64,000 nt of DNA from Streptomyces sp. DH5 (GTDB lineage: Bacteria > Actinomycetota > Actinomycetes > Streptomycetales > Streptomycetaceae), in NCBI RefSeq assembly GCF_020873915.1, contig NZ_JAHWGP010000008.1, forward strand, positions 62,001 through 126,000, written 5' to 3'. Each line of letters starts with the position of its first letter. Within the stretch, counting starts at the first letter, position 1. The position numbers and the translations under genes are program-made. The notes under the pieces are model-generated. The model searched no databases and was not told the origin of the DNA. It was given only the letters and a program-made list of their open reading frames with translations. Positions 17,033 through 25,285 of this stretch are shown one piece after another.

Positions 17033-17977
17033 TTGCTGAAGTCTGCCCGCAGACAGGAGAAGGATCCGGAGGGGCGGATGCCCCTCGCGGAGCACCTTCG
17101 TGAGCTCCGCAACCGGCTCGCGAAGGCCCTGCTGGCCATCGTCCTGGTGACGGTCGTCGCAGCCTTCTTCTACAACGACATCATCAACTTCTTCACCGAC
17201 CCGGTGCTCAAGTCCGTCGGGTGCGGTCAGTCCTTCGAGGAGCTGTCCCGCTCGGCGCGGGACGCGTCGCAGCCGTGCGCGATGATCACGATCAACGGTC
17301 TGCTCACGCCGTTCACGCTGGCACTGAAGGTCTCCCTGATGGCCGGCATCGTGTTCGCCGCCCCGGTCTGGCTGTACCAGCTGTGGGCCTTCGTCGCCCC
17401 CGGTCTGCACCGGCACGAGAAGAAGTACGCCTACGCGTTCGTCGCCACCGGCTTCCCGCTCTTCCTCGGCGGTGCCTACTTCGCCTACCGGGTGCTGCCG
17501 ACCACGGCCAAGGTGCTCATCGACTTCACGCCCGGCAACGTCGACAACCTGCTGCCGCTGGACGACCTGCTCGATCTCGTCACGCGCATGGTGGTCGTCT
17601 TCGGTCTCTCCTTCGAGCTGCCGCTGCTGCTGATCATGCTCAACCTCACCGGGGCGCTGACCGGCAAGCGGATGCTCGGCTGGTGGCGCGGCATGATCAT
17701 GGGCATCACGCTGTTCGCGGCCATCGCCACGCCGAGCACCGACCCGCTGACGATGATCGCGCTCGCCGGGCCCATCTGGATCCTCTACTTCACGGCGGTC
17801 TGCTTCGCCCTGCTGAACGACCGCCGCAAGCGCCGCATCGAGGCCATGGGTCCCGCCGACGACGAGGCGTCCGAGCTGGACCTGACGCCCGAGGCCGTCG
17901 ACCCCGCGGAACCCGTGGCCGCACTCCCCGAGCAGGCGACCAAGGACCGGGTCAACGGTTATGACGACGTGACCTGA
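17033..17977 (+). CDS. tatC: Sec-independent protein translocase TatC
   Basis: A 314-residue receptor subunit of the Tat translocase that recognises twin-arginine signals. Six hydrophobic segments are visible. The family motif MPLAEHLRELRNRL starts near residue 16, and the FELPLLLIML and GITLFAAIATPSTDPLTM segments are conserved. The TTG at 17033 gives the N-terminus LKSARRQEKDPEGR; the ATG at 17078 is a possible shorter start. The C-terminal 50 residues are a soluble acidic extension. It is co-transcribed with tatA. Confidence 0.95.
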   Translation: MLKSARRQEKDPEGRMPLAEHLRELRNRLAKALLAIVLVTVVAAFFYNDIINFFTDPVLKSVGCGQSFEELSRSARDASQPCAMITINGLLTPFTLALKVSLMAGIVFAAPVWLYQLWAFVAPGLHRHEKKYAYAFVATGFPLFLGGAYFAYRVLPTTAKVLIDFTPGNVDNLLPLDDLLDLVTRMVVVFGLSFELPLLLIMLNLTGALTGKRMLGWWRGMIMGITLFAAIATPSTDPLTMIALAGPIWILYFTAVCFALLNDRRKRRIEAMGPADDEASELDLTPEAVDPAEPVAALPEQATKDRVNGYDDVT

Positions 17978-17994
17978 TGTCCGCTCGCAGCTCA

Positions 17995-18000
17995 TAGGGT
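17995..18000 (+). promoter_or_regulatory. -10 box for a leaderless lipid-kinase transcript
   Basis: TAGGGT ends 7 bp before the GTG at 18008, and no Shine-Dalgarno lies between. The spacing predicts transcription starting at the GTG. Confidence 0.45.
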
Positions 18001-18007
18001 CACTCCC

Positions 18008-18898
18008 GTGACCAGCGAGATCACCCTCTTCGTCAACCCCACCGCGGGCCGCGGCCGGGGCGCCCGCGCGGCGCTGCCGGCCGCTTCCGCGCTGCGGGAC
18101 GCCGGCTTCTCGGTGCGGACGGTCCTCGGCGACGACCCCCGGGACGCCCTCGCCAGGGCGCGCGCCGCCATCGACGAGGGCACCGGTGCCCTGATCGCCG
18201 TGGGCGGCGACGGGATGGCGAACCTCGCCCTGCAGGCCGTCGTCGGCACCGGCACCCCGTTCGGTCTCGTGGCGGCCGGAACCGGCAACGACTTCGCCCG
18301 GGCGCTCGGCATGCCGCTGAGGGAACCGGCCGCGGCCGGCCGGATGATCGCCGACGCCCTCAAGTGCGGCCGGGTCCGCGACATCGACCTCGGCCGGATC
18401 GGCGACCGCTGGTTCGGCGCGGTGCTCGCCTCCGGCTTCGACTCCCGGGTCAACGACCGCGGCAACCGGATGCGGCTGCCGCTCGGGCGCCTGAGGTACG
18501 ACGTCGCCATGGTCGCCGAGCTGGCCGCCTTCCGCCCGCTGCCGTACCGGATCACCCTCGACGGCGGCGAGGTCCGCGAGGTCGAGGCGACCCTGGTGGC
18601 CGTCGGCAACGGGCCGTCCTACGGCGGCGGCATGCGGATATGCCCCGGCGCGGACCTCACCGACGGGCTGTTCGACATCACGGTGGTCGGCGAGTGCAGC
18701 CGCGCCACACTGCTGCGGGTGTTCCCGAGGGTCTACGCCGGCACGCACGTCGGTCACCCCGCGGTCACCGTGCTGCGCGCCGCGAGCGTCGGGCTGGCCG
18801 CCGAGCACGTCACCGGGTACGCGGACGGGGAGCCGGTGGGGCCCCTGCCCCTGACGGCGCGGTGCGTGCCGGGCGCCCTGCGGGTCGTCGGCCCCTGA
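18008..18898 (+). CDS. Diacylglycerol kinase-family lipid kinase
   Basis: A 296-residue soluble kinase of the DagK/YegS/sphingosine-kinase group. It shows the N-terminal VNPTAGRGRGARA phosphate-binding segment, the GGDGMANLALQAVVG nucleotide-binding motif (about residues 60-75) and GTGNDFARALGMPL. The family phosphorylates diacylglycerol or related lipids at the membrane surface using ATP. It lies 30 bp after tatC but probably has its own leaderless promoter. The substrate is not predictable here. Confidence 0.9.
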   Translation: MTSEITLFVNPTAGRGRGARAALPAASALRDAGFSVRTVLGDDPRDALARARAAIDEGTGALIAVGGDGMANLALQAVVGTGTPFGLVAAGTGNDFARALGMPLREPAAAGRMIADALKCGRVRDIDLGRIGDRWFGAVLASGFDSRVNDRGNRMRLPLGRLRYDVAMVAELAAFRPLPYRITLDGGEVREVEATLVAVGNGPSYGGGMRICPGADLTDGLFDITVVGECSRATLLRVFPRVYAGTHVGHPAVTVLRAASVGLAAEHVTGYADGEPVGPLPLTARCVPGALRVVGP

Positions 18899-18948
18899 TC
18901 CGGCGGCCCCGTCGCCCGCGGGGACGGTTCCCGATAATGATCGTCCTG

Positions 18949-18971
18949 TTGTCGGTGCGGCCCGGTACGCT
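18949..18971 (+). promoter_or_regulatory. RecA-NDp (PafBC-type) promoter before the helY-like helicase
   Basis: TTGTCGGTG (18949-18957), 8 bp, then TACGCT (18966-18971) is an exact match to TTGTCRGTG-N8-TANNNT, the DNA-damage promoter recognised through PafBC in mycobacteria. It ends 10 bp before the helicase ATG, so the mRNA would have almost no leader. Confidence 0.65.
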
Positions 18972-18981
18972 CGAAAGCACG

Positions 18982-21795
18982 ATGACAGAGGATCTCTCAC
19001 CGGCCGAGCGGTACGCGGCAGCACGCAGGCGCGCTGCCGAGCAGGCCACGCTTCTCGCGTCCTTCCGCGAGATGTACGACTTCGGCCTCGACCCCTTCCA
19101 GATCGAGGCCTGTCAGGCGCTCGAGTCGGGCAAGGGCGTGCTGGTCGCCGCGCCCACCGGCTCCGGCAAGACGATCGTGGGCGAGTTCGCCGTCCACCTC
19201 GCCCTCCAGCAGGGCAAGAAGTGCTTCTACACGACACCCATCAAGGCGCTGTCGAACCAGAAGTACGCCGACCTGTGCCGCCGCTACGGCACGGACAGGG
19301 TGGGCCTGCTCACCGGCGACAACAGCGTCAACTCCGAAGCCCCGGTGGTCGTGATGACCACCGAGGTGCTGCGGAACATGCTGTACGCCGGGTCGCAGAC
19401 CCTCCTCGGCCTCGGCTACGTGGTGATGGACGAGGTGCACTACCTCTCCGACCGGTTCCGCGGCGCCGTCTGGGAGGAAGTGATCATTCACCTCCCCGAG
19501 TCGGTGACCCTGGTCTCCCTGTCGGCGACGGTGTCGAACGCGGAGGAGTTCGGTGACTGGCTGGACACCGTCCGCGGTGACACCCAGGTGATCGTCTCCG
19601 AGCACCGGCCCGTGCCCCTGTTCCAGCACGTCCTCGCCGGACGCCGGATCTACGACCTGTTCGAGGAGGGCGAGGGCCACAAGAGGGCCGTCAACCCCGA
19701 CCTCACGCGCATGGCGCGCCTGGAGGCGAGCCGCCCGTCCTGGGGGGACCGCAAGCGCGGGCGGGGCAACATGCGCGAGGCCGACCGGGAGCGGGAGCGC
19801 AGACAGCGCTCGCGCGTGTGGACACCGAGCCGCCCCGAAGTCATCGAGCGGCTCGACTCCGAGGGCCTGCTGCCCGCCATCACCTTCATCTTCAGCCGCG
19901 CCGCCTGCGAGGCCGCCGTCCAGCAGTGCCTGTACGCCGGGCTGCGGCTCAACGACGAGGGGGCGCGGGCGCAGGTCCGCGCCCTGGTCGAGGAGCGCAC
20001 CGCCTCGATCCCGGCCGAGGACCTGCACGTCCTGGGCTACTACGAGTGGCTGGAGGGCCTGGAGCGGGGTATCGCGGCCCACCACGCGGGCATGCTGCCG
20101 ACGTTCAAGGAGGTCGTGGAGGAGCTGTTCGTGCGCGGCCTGGTGAAGGCCGTGTTCGCCACCGAGACCCTCGCCCTCGGCATCAACATGCCCGCCCGCT
20201 CGGTGGTGCTGGAGAAGCTCGTCAAGTGGAACGGCGAGCAGCACGCCGACATCACCCCGGGCGAGTACACCCAGCTGACCGGCCGGGCCGGCCGGCGCGG
20301 CATCGACGTCGAGGGCCACGCGGTGGTGCTGTGGCAGCGGGGCATGAACCCCGAGCACCTCGCGGGGCTGGCCGGTACGCGCACGTATCCGCTGCGCTCC
20401 AGCTTCAAGCCGTCGTACAACATGGCGGTCAACCTGGTCGAGCAGTTCGGCCGGCACCGCTCGCGCGAACTGCTCGAGACGTCCTTCGCGCAGTTCCAGG
20501 CGGACAAGTCGGTCGTCGGCATCTCGCGCCAGGTGCAGCGCAACGAGGAGGGCCTCGAGGGTTACAAGGCCTCCATGACCTGCCACCTCGGCGACTTCGA
20601 GGAGTACGCGCGGCTGCGCCGCGAGCTGAAGGACCGGGAGACCGAACTGGCCCGGCAGGGTGCCTCGCAGCGTCGCGCGGAGGCCGCAGTGGCGCTGGAG
20701 AAGCTCAAGCCCGGTGACATCATCCACGTGCCCACCGGAAAGTACGCGGGGCTGGCCCTGGTGCTCGATCCGGGGCTGCCCGCGGGGCGTTCGGGCGGGC
20801 ACCGCGGCGTGGAGTACCACGACGGCCCGCGCCCGCTGGTGCTGACCGCCGAGCGGCAGGTCAAGCGGCTGGCGTCGATCGACTTCCCGGTGCCGGTCGA
20901 GGCACTGGAGCGGATGCGGATCCCGAAGTCCTTCAACGCGCGCTCACCGCAGTCCCGTCGGGACCTCGCCTCGGCGCTGCGCACCAAGGCCGGGCACATC
21001 GCTCCGGAGCGGCACCGCAAGAAGCGGTCCCAGGCGGCCGACGACCGGGAGATCGCGAGGCTGCGCAAGGAACTGCGGGCGCACCCGTGCCACGGCTGCC
21101 AGGACCGTGAGGACCACGCCCGCTGGGCGGAGCGCCACCACCGGCTGCTGCGTGACACCTCGCAGCTGGAGCGCCGTATCGAGGGCCGGACGAACACCAT
21201 CGCCCGTACCTTCGACCGGATCGTGGCGCTGCTGACCGAGATGGACTATCTGCGCGGCGACGAGGTCACCGAGCACGGCAGGCGGCTGGCCCGGCTGTAC
21301 GGCGAACTCGACCTGCTGGCCAGTGAGTGCCTGCGCGAGGGCGTCTGGGAGGGACTCGCCCCCGCCGAACTCGCCGCGTGCGTGTCGGCGTTGGTGTTCG
21401 AGGCCCGAGTGGCCGACGACGCGATGGCGCCCAAGCTGCCCTCGGGCAGGGCCAAGGCCGCCCTTGGTGAGATGGTCCGCATCTGGGGCCGGCTGGACGC
21501 CCTGGAGGAGGACTTCCGGATCAGCCAGACCGAGGGCGTGGGCCAGCGCGAGCCCGACCTCGGCTTCGCCTGGGCCGCCTACATGTGGGCGTCGGGCAAG
21601 GGCCTGGACGAGGTGCTGCGCGAGGCGGAGATGCCGGCCGGTGACTTCGTGCGCTGGTGCAAGCAGGTCATCGACGTGCTCGGTCAGATCTCGGCCGCGG
21701 CTCCGGCCTTCGAGGGTTCGACGGTCGCCAGGAACGCGCGCAAGGCGGTCGACGGACTGCTGCGCGGCGTCGTCGCGTACTCCTCCGTGGGCTGA
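18982..21795 (+). CDS. helY: Ski2/Mtr4-like DEAD/DEAH RNA helicase (HelY family)
   Basis: A 937-residue superfamily 2 helicase. Motifs in order: APTGSGKT (Walker A, about residue 58), TPIKALSNQKY (Ia), MDEVHYLSDRFRG (DEVH, about 150), SLSAT (III, about 180) and QLTGRAGRRGID (VI, about 431). A DSHCT-type domain forms the C-terminus. An arginine-rich insertion (RKRGRGNMREADRERERRQR) lies near residue 260. The ATG at 18982 is chosen because it follows a matching promoter; upstream codons in frame belong to the lipid-kinase region. In M. tuberculosis helY also follows tatAC and pafBC. The role is probably RNA unwinding or decay, and possibly part of the damage response. Confidence 0.92.
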   Translation: MTEDLSPAERYAAARRRAAEQATLLASFREMYDFGLDPFQIEACQALESGKGVLVAAPTGSGKTIVGEFAVHLALQQGKKCFYTTPIKALSNQKYADLCRRYGTDRVGLLTGDNSVNSEAPVVVMTTEVLRNMLYAGSQTLLGLGYVVMDEVHYLSDRFRGAVWEEVIIHLPESVTLVSLSATVSNAEEFGDWLDTVRGDTQVIVSEHRPVPLFQHVLAGRRIYDLFEEGEGHKRAVNPDLTRMARLEASRPSWGDRKRGRGNMREADRERERRQRSRVWTPSRPEVIERLDSEGLLPAITFIFSRAACEAAVQQCLYAGLRLNDEGARAQVRALVEERTASIPAEDLHVLGYYEWLEGLERGIAAHHAGMLPTFKEVVEELFVRGLVKAVFATETLALGINMPARSVVLEKLVKWNGEQHADITPGEYTQLTGRAGRRGIDVEGHAVVLWQRGMNPEHLAGLAGTRTYPLRSSFKPSYNMAVNLVEQFGRHRSRELLETSFAQFQADKSVVGISRQVQRNEEGLEGYKASMTCHLGDFEEYARLRRELKDRETELARQGASQRRAEAAVALEKLKPGDIIHVPTGKYAGLALVLDPGLPAGRSGGHRGVEYHDGPRPLVLTAERQVKRLASIDFPVPVEALERMRIPKSFNARSPQSRRDLASALRTKAGHIAPERHRKKRSQAADDREIARLRKELRAHPCHGCQDREDHARWAERHHRLLRDTSQLERRIEGRTNTIARTFDRIVALLTEMDYLRGDEVTEHGRRLARLYGELDLLASECLREGVWEGLAPAELAACVSALVFEARVADDAMAPKLPSGRAKAALGEMVRIWGRLDALEEDFRISQTEGVGQREPDLGFAWAAYMWASGKGLDEVLREAEMPAGDFVRWCKQVIDVLGQISAAAPAFEGSTVARNARKAVDGLLRGVVAYSSVG

Positions 21796-22145
21796 CCCGA
21801 CCGACGCCGGTGCGGAGCCCGGCGCCCCACCGCCCGAAGCCCGGTGCGCCCCGTGCGCGCCGGGCTCGTGCGTTCCGCGCGCCCTCGCGGGGCGCATCAC
21901 CGGCCCGGCCGGCGGGCAGGGTCCGGATGGCCGCGGAGCCCTCCTCGCCCGTGCTCACCCGTGAGGGTGAGCGTTCTTCGTACGTCCGTACGTAGCGACG
22001 CAACGTGTTCGAGAGGTTGCCGGGTGTGCAAATATCCTGAGCGTACTCCCGTCACGGGGGTCGTTTCCGGTGCTTGCCGAATATGACATGGCGATGATCC
22101 GGCCGGACTAGGCTCGCCCGCAGCGCACCGGGTTGAGGTGAATTC
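21796..22145. other. 350-bp intergenic region before the rar conservon
   Basis: There is no gene in it. An inverted repeat near 21818-21868 (agcccggcgc ... gcgccgggct, about 30-bp loop) may terminate helY transcription. TAGGCT at 22109-22114 with TGACAT near 22084 could be the rarA promoter. The section 22020-22100 is clearly A/T-richer than its surroundings (gtgcaaatatcc, gaatatgacat), as expected of a regulatory region. Confidence 0.4.
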
Positions 22146-23816
22146 GTGCGCCTGTTCCCCTATGTGCACGTTCCCCCTTCACCAGTCGATTCGCTTCAGA
22201 GGGCTCACATGGCGAGTGTCCAACTTCCCTACGCGCGTGCGTTGTTGCTACCGGCGATAGTGATGGCCGCGGCGACCGGAGCCGCCGTCGCCCTGGTGAC
22301 GGAGCCCGCCCGGACCGCCGTCGGCGTGTGCGGCGCCCTGGCGACCCTGCTCGTGACCGCCGCCACGGCGGAGGCGGTGCGCCGCGGCCGCGTGCTGCGG
22401 GAGGCCCGCGCCGAGTACGACCGTCACCGCGCGTATCTGGAGGCGCGGATCGCCGCCCACGACACGGAGACGCAGTACTTCACCGAGCGCGTCGTCCCCG
22501 CGGCCCTCGACCACCTGCACGGCGGCAACGAGCCCGAGGAGGTGATCCGCCACCTGCCCTGGCTCGACCCGGCCTGGAAGGACCTCCCGGAGTACCAGGT
22601 CGTGCTGCTCAGGAAGATGCTGCAGATCATCGACGACGAGGAGAAACTGCGCGACTCCTCCCAGCGCTCCTTCGTCAGCATCGCCCGCCGCGTCCAGGCG
22701 ATCGTGCACCAGCAGGCCAAGGAGCTCCGGGAGATGGAGGAGGACCACGGCCGCAACCCCGAGGTCTTCGACGACCTGCTGCGCATCGACCACGGCACCG
22801 CCCTGATCGGCCGCCTCGCCGACTCCATCTCCGTCCTCGGCGGCGGCCGCCCCGGACGCCAGTGGCCCCAGCCCGTCGCGCTCTACAGCGTGCTGCGCGG
22901 CGCCATGTCCCGCATCCTCGAGTACCGCCGCATCGACCTGAAGTCGATCGCGAAGATCAACATCAAGGGCATCCACGTCGAGCCGGTCATCCACGCCGCC
23001 GCCGAACTCCTCGACAACGCCACCCGCTACTCGCCCCCGACCTCCAAGGTCAGCGTCACCGCCACCGAGGTGCAGACCGGTGTCGCCATCGAGATCGAGG
23101 ACGCCGGAGTCAGCCTCGACGAGCAGGCCAGGGCCCGGATCGAGGGGATCCTGGAGCAGGCCCAGCGGGGTGTGGACCTCCAGGAGATCGGCAGCAACCC
23201 GCGCCTCGGCCTCGCCGTCGTCGGCCGGCTCTGCACCGCGTTCGACATGCAGATCTCGCTGCGTGCCTCCGCCTACGGAGGGGTGCGCGCCGTCCTCGTC
23301 GTACCGAGCGAGATGATCACCGACGAGCCCGGTGTGGGTCTCGCCCACGGCATCGGGGCGACCGCCGTGCCCCGCCCGGTCGACGCCCTCCCCGGCCCGG
23401 AGCGCGCACCCAAGAGGCGCCGTCCCACCAGCCCTCGCGTCCCCGGCACGGTCTCACCGGAGGACGACGTCCCCGAGGTGACCGAGTGGACCGCGGGCGG
23501 ACTGCCGCAGCGCCGCAGCCGGGTCAAGACCCCGCTCGCCCAGCGGTACGCCGAGCAGGCGGCCGTCGAACGGGCCGAGCGGGAGGCCGAGGAGCGGGGC
23601 GAGGAGTACCACGACATCTGGGCCGCTCGTGAGCCCGGGAAGAAGCGGAACGACCGCGAACCCGGTCTGTGGGTCGACGCCTTCTGGGAGGGCCTGAAGA
23701 AGGACCTCGACCCGGGCGTCCACCCCACCGACTTCACCCGCAACCCGACCGCCTACCTGCATCTCATCAACGAACCGGCCCGTACCGAGGCCGATGACGA
23801 GGGGGACCTCAAGTGA
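22146..23816 (+). CDS. rarA: Conservon protein CvnA9/RarA, sensor-kinase-like ATPase
   Basis: A 556-residue membrane protein. Two transmembrane helices lie at about residues 28-48 and 58-78, followed by a coiled region, then an HATPase domain with the N box AAELLDNATRYSPP (about 280-295) and GLAVVGRLC. There is no clear HisKA phosphoacceptor. The C-terminal 150 residues are charged and probably flexible. RarA/CvnA9 of S. coelicolor forms a membrane complex with RarB-D resembling G-protein-coupled signalling and affects aerial growth. The GTG at 22146 follows gaggtgaattc; the ATG at 22209 (after agaggg) is an equally possible start. The stop overlaps rarB by 4 bp. Confidence 0.88.
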   Translation: MRLFPYVHVPPSPVDSLQRAHMASVQLPYARALLLPAIVMAAATGAAVALVTEPARTAVGVCGALATLLVTAATAEAVRRGRVLREARAEYDRHRAYLEARIAAHDTETQYFTERVVPAALDHLHGGNEPEEVIRHLPWLDPAWKDLPEYQVVLLRKMLQIIDDEEKLRDSSQRSFVSIARRVQAIVHQQAKELREMEEDHGRNPEVFDDLLRIDHGTALIGRLADSISVLGGGRPGRQWPQPVALYSVLRGAMSRILEYRRIDLKSIAKINIKGIHVEPVIHAAAELLDNATRYSPPTSKVSVTATEVQTGVAIEIEDAGVSLDEQARARIEGILEQAQRGVDLQEIGSNPRLGLAVVGRLCTAFDMQISLRASAYGGVRAVLVVPSEMITDEPGVGLAHGIGATAVPRPVDALPGPERAPKRRRPTSPRVPGTVSPEDDVPEVTEWTAGGLPQRRSRVKTPLAQRYAEQAAVERAEREAEERGEEYHDIWAAREPGKKRNDREPGLWVDAFWEGLKKDLDPGVHPTDFTRNPTAYLHLINEPARTEADDEGDLK

Positions 23817-24220
23817 TCCAGCAACGGGCCAACTTCGACTGGATGCTCAAGGAGCTCGCCGACGGCGTACCGGGCGTCGAGATGATCGTGGTGCTCTCCG
23901 CCGACGGACTGCGCATTGCCCGCTACGGCGGCGAGCCCGACGCCGCCGACCGGGTCGCCGCGGCCTGTGCGGGCGTGCAGAGCCTCGCCGGGGCCGTGGC
24001 CCAGGAACTCCCCTATGGCGACGGCGAGATGAAGATGGTGCTCATCGAGATCGACGAGGGCTACTTCTACCTCATGGCGGCGGGCGCCAACGCCTATCTC
24101 GCGGTGCTGTCCGACATGACGTGCGAGCCCGGCCGTATGGGCGGCATGATGCGTGACCTCGTGGTCCGCATCGGTGCCCATCTGACCAGCCCGCCGCGAC
24201 GCAGCGGGCAGACCGTATGA
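23813..24220 (+). CDS. rarB: Conservon protein CvnB9/RarB, roadblock/LC7 domain
   Basis: A 135-residue roadblock/LC7 protein (residues 8-115: FDWMLKELADGVPGVEMIVVLSADGLRIARY ... AAGANAYLAVLSDMTCEPG). These are dimeric relatives of MglB/longin proteins that regulate small GTPases, here presumably RarD. The GTG start overlaps the rarA stop (gtga), and the 3' end overlaps rarC by 4 bp, so translation is coupled. Confidence 0.93.
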   Translation: MIQQRANFDWMLKELADGVPGVEMIVVLSADGLRIARYGGEPDAADRVAAACAGVQSLAGAVAQELPYGDGEMKMVLIEIDEGYFYLMAAGANAYLAVLSDMTCEPGRMGGMMRDLVVRIGAHLTSPPRRSGQTV

Positions 24221-24627
24221 CGCCTCCGAAACGCCACCGGCGCACCCCCCGGGGCGGCCCCCCTCCGCAGCCGGCCGCACCGGCCAGGAAAGGGGTCCGG
24301 GGCGGCAACCCCGAGCGACTGTACGTGGTCGCCGGTCCGGACGGCGAGCGGGCGGACCTCGACCTGGTGACGCTGATCGTCGCCCGCTCCCCGGACCCCC
24401 CGCCCTCCGCCACCCCCGAGCAGGCGGCGCTGCTCCGGCTCTGCGTCGCCCCCCTCTCCGTGGCCGAACTGTCGGCCTACCTCAGCCTGCCGTTCGGCGT
24501 GGTGACCGTGCTGCTCACCGAGATGCTGACGGCGGAACTGGTCCAGGCGCGCTCCTCGATCGTCCGCACGGCGCTCCCCGACCGTTCCCTTCTCGAAGCG
24601 GTGATGCATGGACTTCAAAGGCTCTGA
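24217..24627 (+). CDS. rarC: Conservon protein CvnC9/RarC, DUF742
   Basis: A 136-residue DUF742 protein. A basic, Pro-rich N-terminus (TPPKRHRRTPRGGPPPQPAAP) leads into a winged-helix-like domain (LLRLCVAPLSVAELSAYLSLPFGVVTVLLTEML). DUF742 proteins occur only with conservon-type operons. The ATG at 24217 overlaps the rarB stop (atga). Its last 20 bp overlap rarD. Confidence 0.92.
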   Translation: MTPPKRHRRTPRGGPPPQPAAPARKGVRGGNPERLYVVAGPDGERADLDLVTLIVARSPDPPPSATPEQAALLRLCVAPLSVAELSAYLSLPFGVVTVLLTEMLTAELVQARSSIVRTALPDRSLLEAVMHGLQRL

Positions 24628-25228
24628 GACCATCCCCGGGCCCCGGGCCGGGGATCAGTTGCCGCACACGGCCGAGGCCGCGGTGAAGATCGTCATCGTG
24701 GGCGGATTCGGGGTCGGCAAGACGACCATGGTCGGCTCGGTCAGCGAGATCAAACCGCTGACCACCGAGGAGACCATGACGCAGGCCGGCATCGGGGTCG
24801 ACGACAACTTCGGCTCCGCTTCCAAGACGGCCACCACCGTGGCCATGGACTTCGGCCGCATCAAGATCACGGACCAGCTGGTGCTGTACCTGTTCGGCAC
24901 CCCGGGCCAGGAACGCTTCTGGTTCCTGTGGAACGGCCTGTTCGAAGGGGCGCTCGGCGCGGTGGTCCTGGTCGACACCCGTCGCCTCGAAGTCAGCTTC
25001 GACGTCATGGGGCGCCTGGAGGAACGCGGCGTGCCGTTCGTCGTCGCCGTCAACTCCTTTCCCGACGGCCCGCGTTACCCCATCGAGGACTTGCGGTCCG
25101 CCCTCGACCTGTCCGAGCGGATCCCCATCGTGGAGTGCGATGTGCGGCGCCGCGCCTCCAGCCGTGACGTCCTGATGACCCTGATGCGGTTCCTGCACTC
25201 CCTCGCCATGACGGGCTCGCGCACCTGA
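24608..25228 (+). CDS. rarD: Conservon protein CvnD9/RarD, Ras-like GTP-binding protein
   Basis: A 206-residue small GTPase of the conservon type. P-loop GGFGVGKT is at residues 32-39 and the switch II-like GTPGQERFWFLW near 98. The usual NKxD guanine-specificity motif is not present in standard form (VNSFPDGP stands at that place), a known deviation in this subfamily. It is predicted to be the switch of the RarA-D complex. The ATG at 24608 lies inside rarC and is preceded by gaagcggtg. Confidence 0.92.
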   Translation: MDFKGSETIPGPRAGDQLPHTAEAAVKIVIVGGFGVGKTTMVGSVSEIKPLTTEETMTQAGIGVDDNFGSASKTATTVAMDFGRIKITDQLVLYLFGTPGQERFWFLWNGLFEGALGAVVLVDTRRLEVSFDVMGRLEERGVPFVVAVNSFPDGPRYPIEDLRSALDLSERIPIVECDVRRRASSRDVLMTLMRFLHSLAMTGSRT

Positions 25229-25285
25229 CTCCCGGGCCCCGTTCCCCCGCCCAGCCTCCTGTTCTCCCTCTCCGGAGCGACCACT

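Noticed and set aside
16601-19237. An 878-codon minus-strand frame across tatA-tatC-lipid kinase
   Set aside because: It runs opposite four well-supported genes and shows no protein family.
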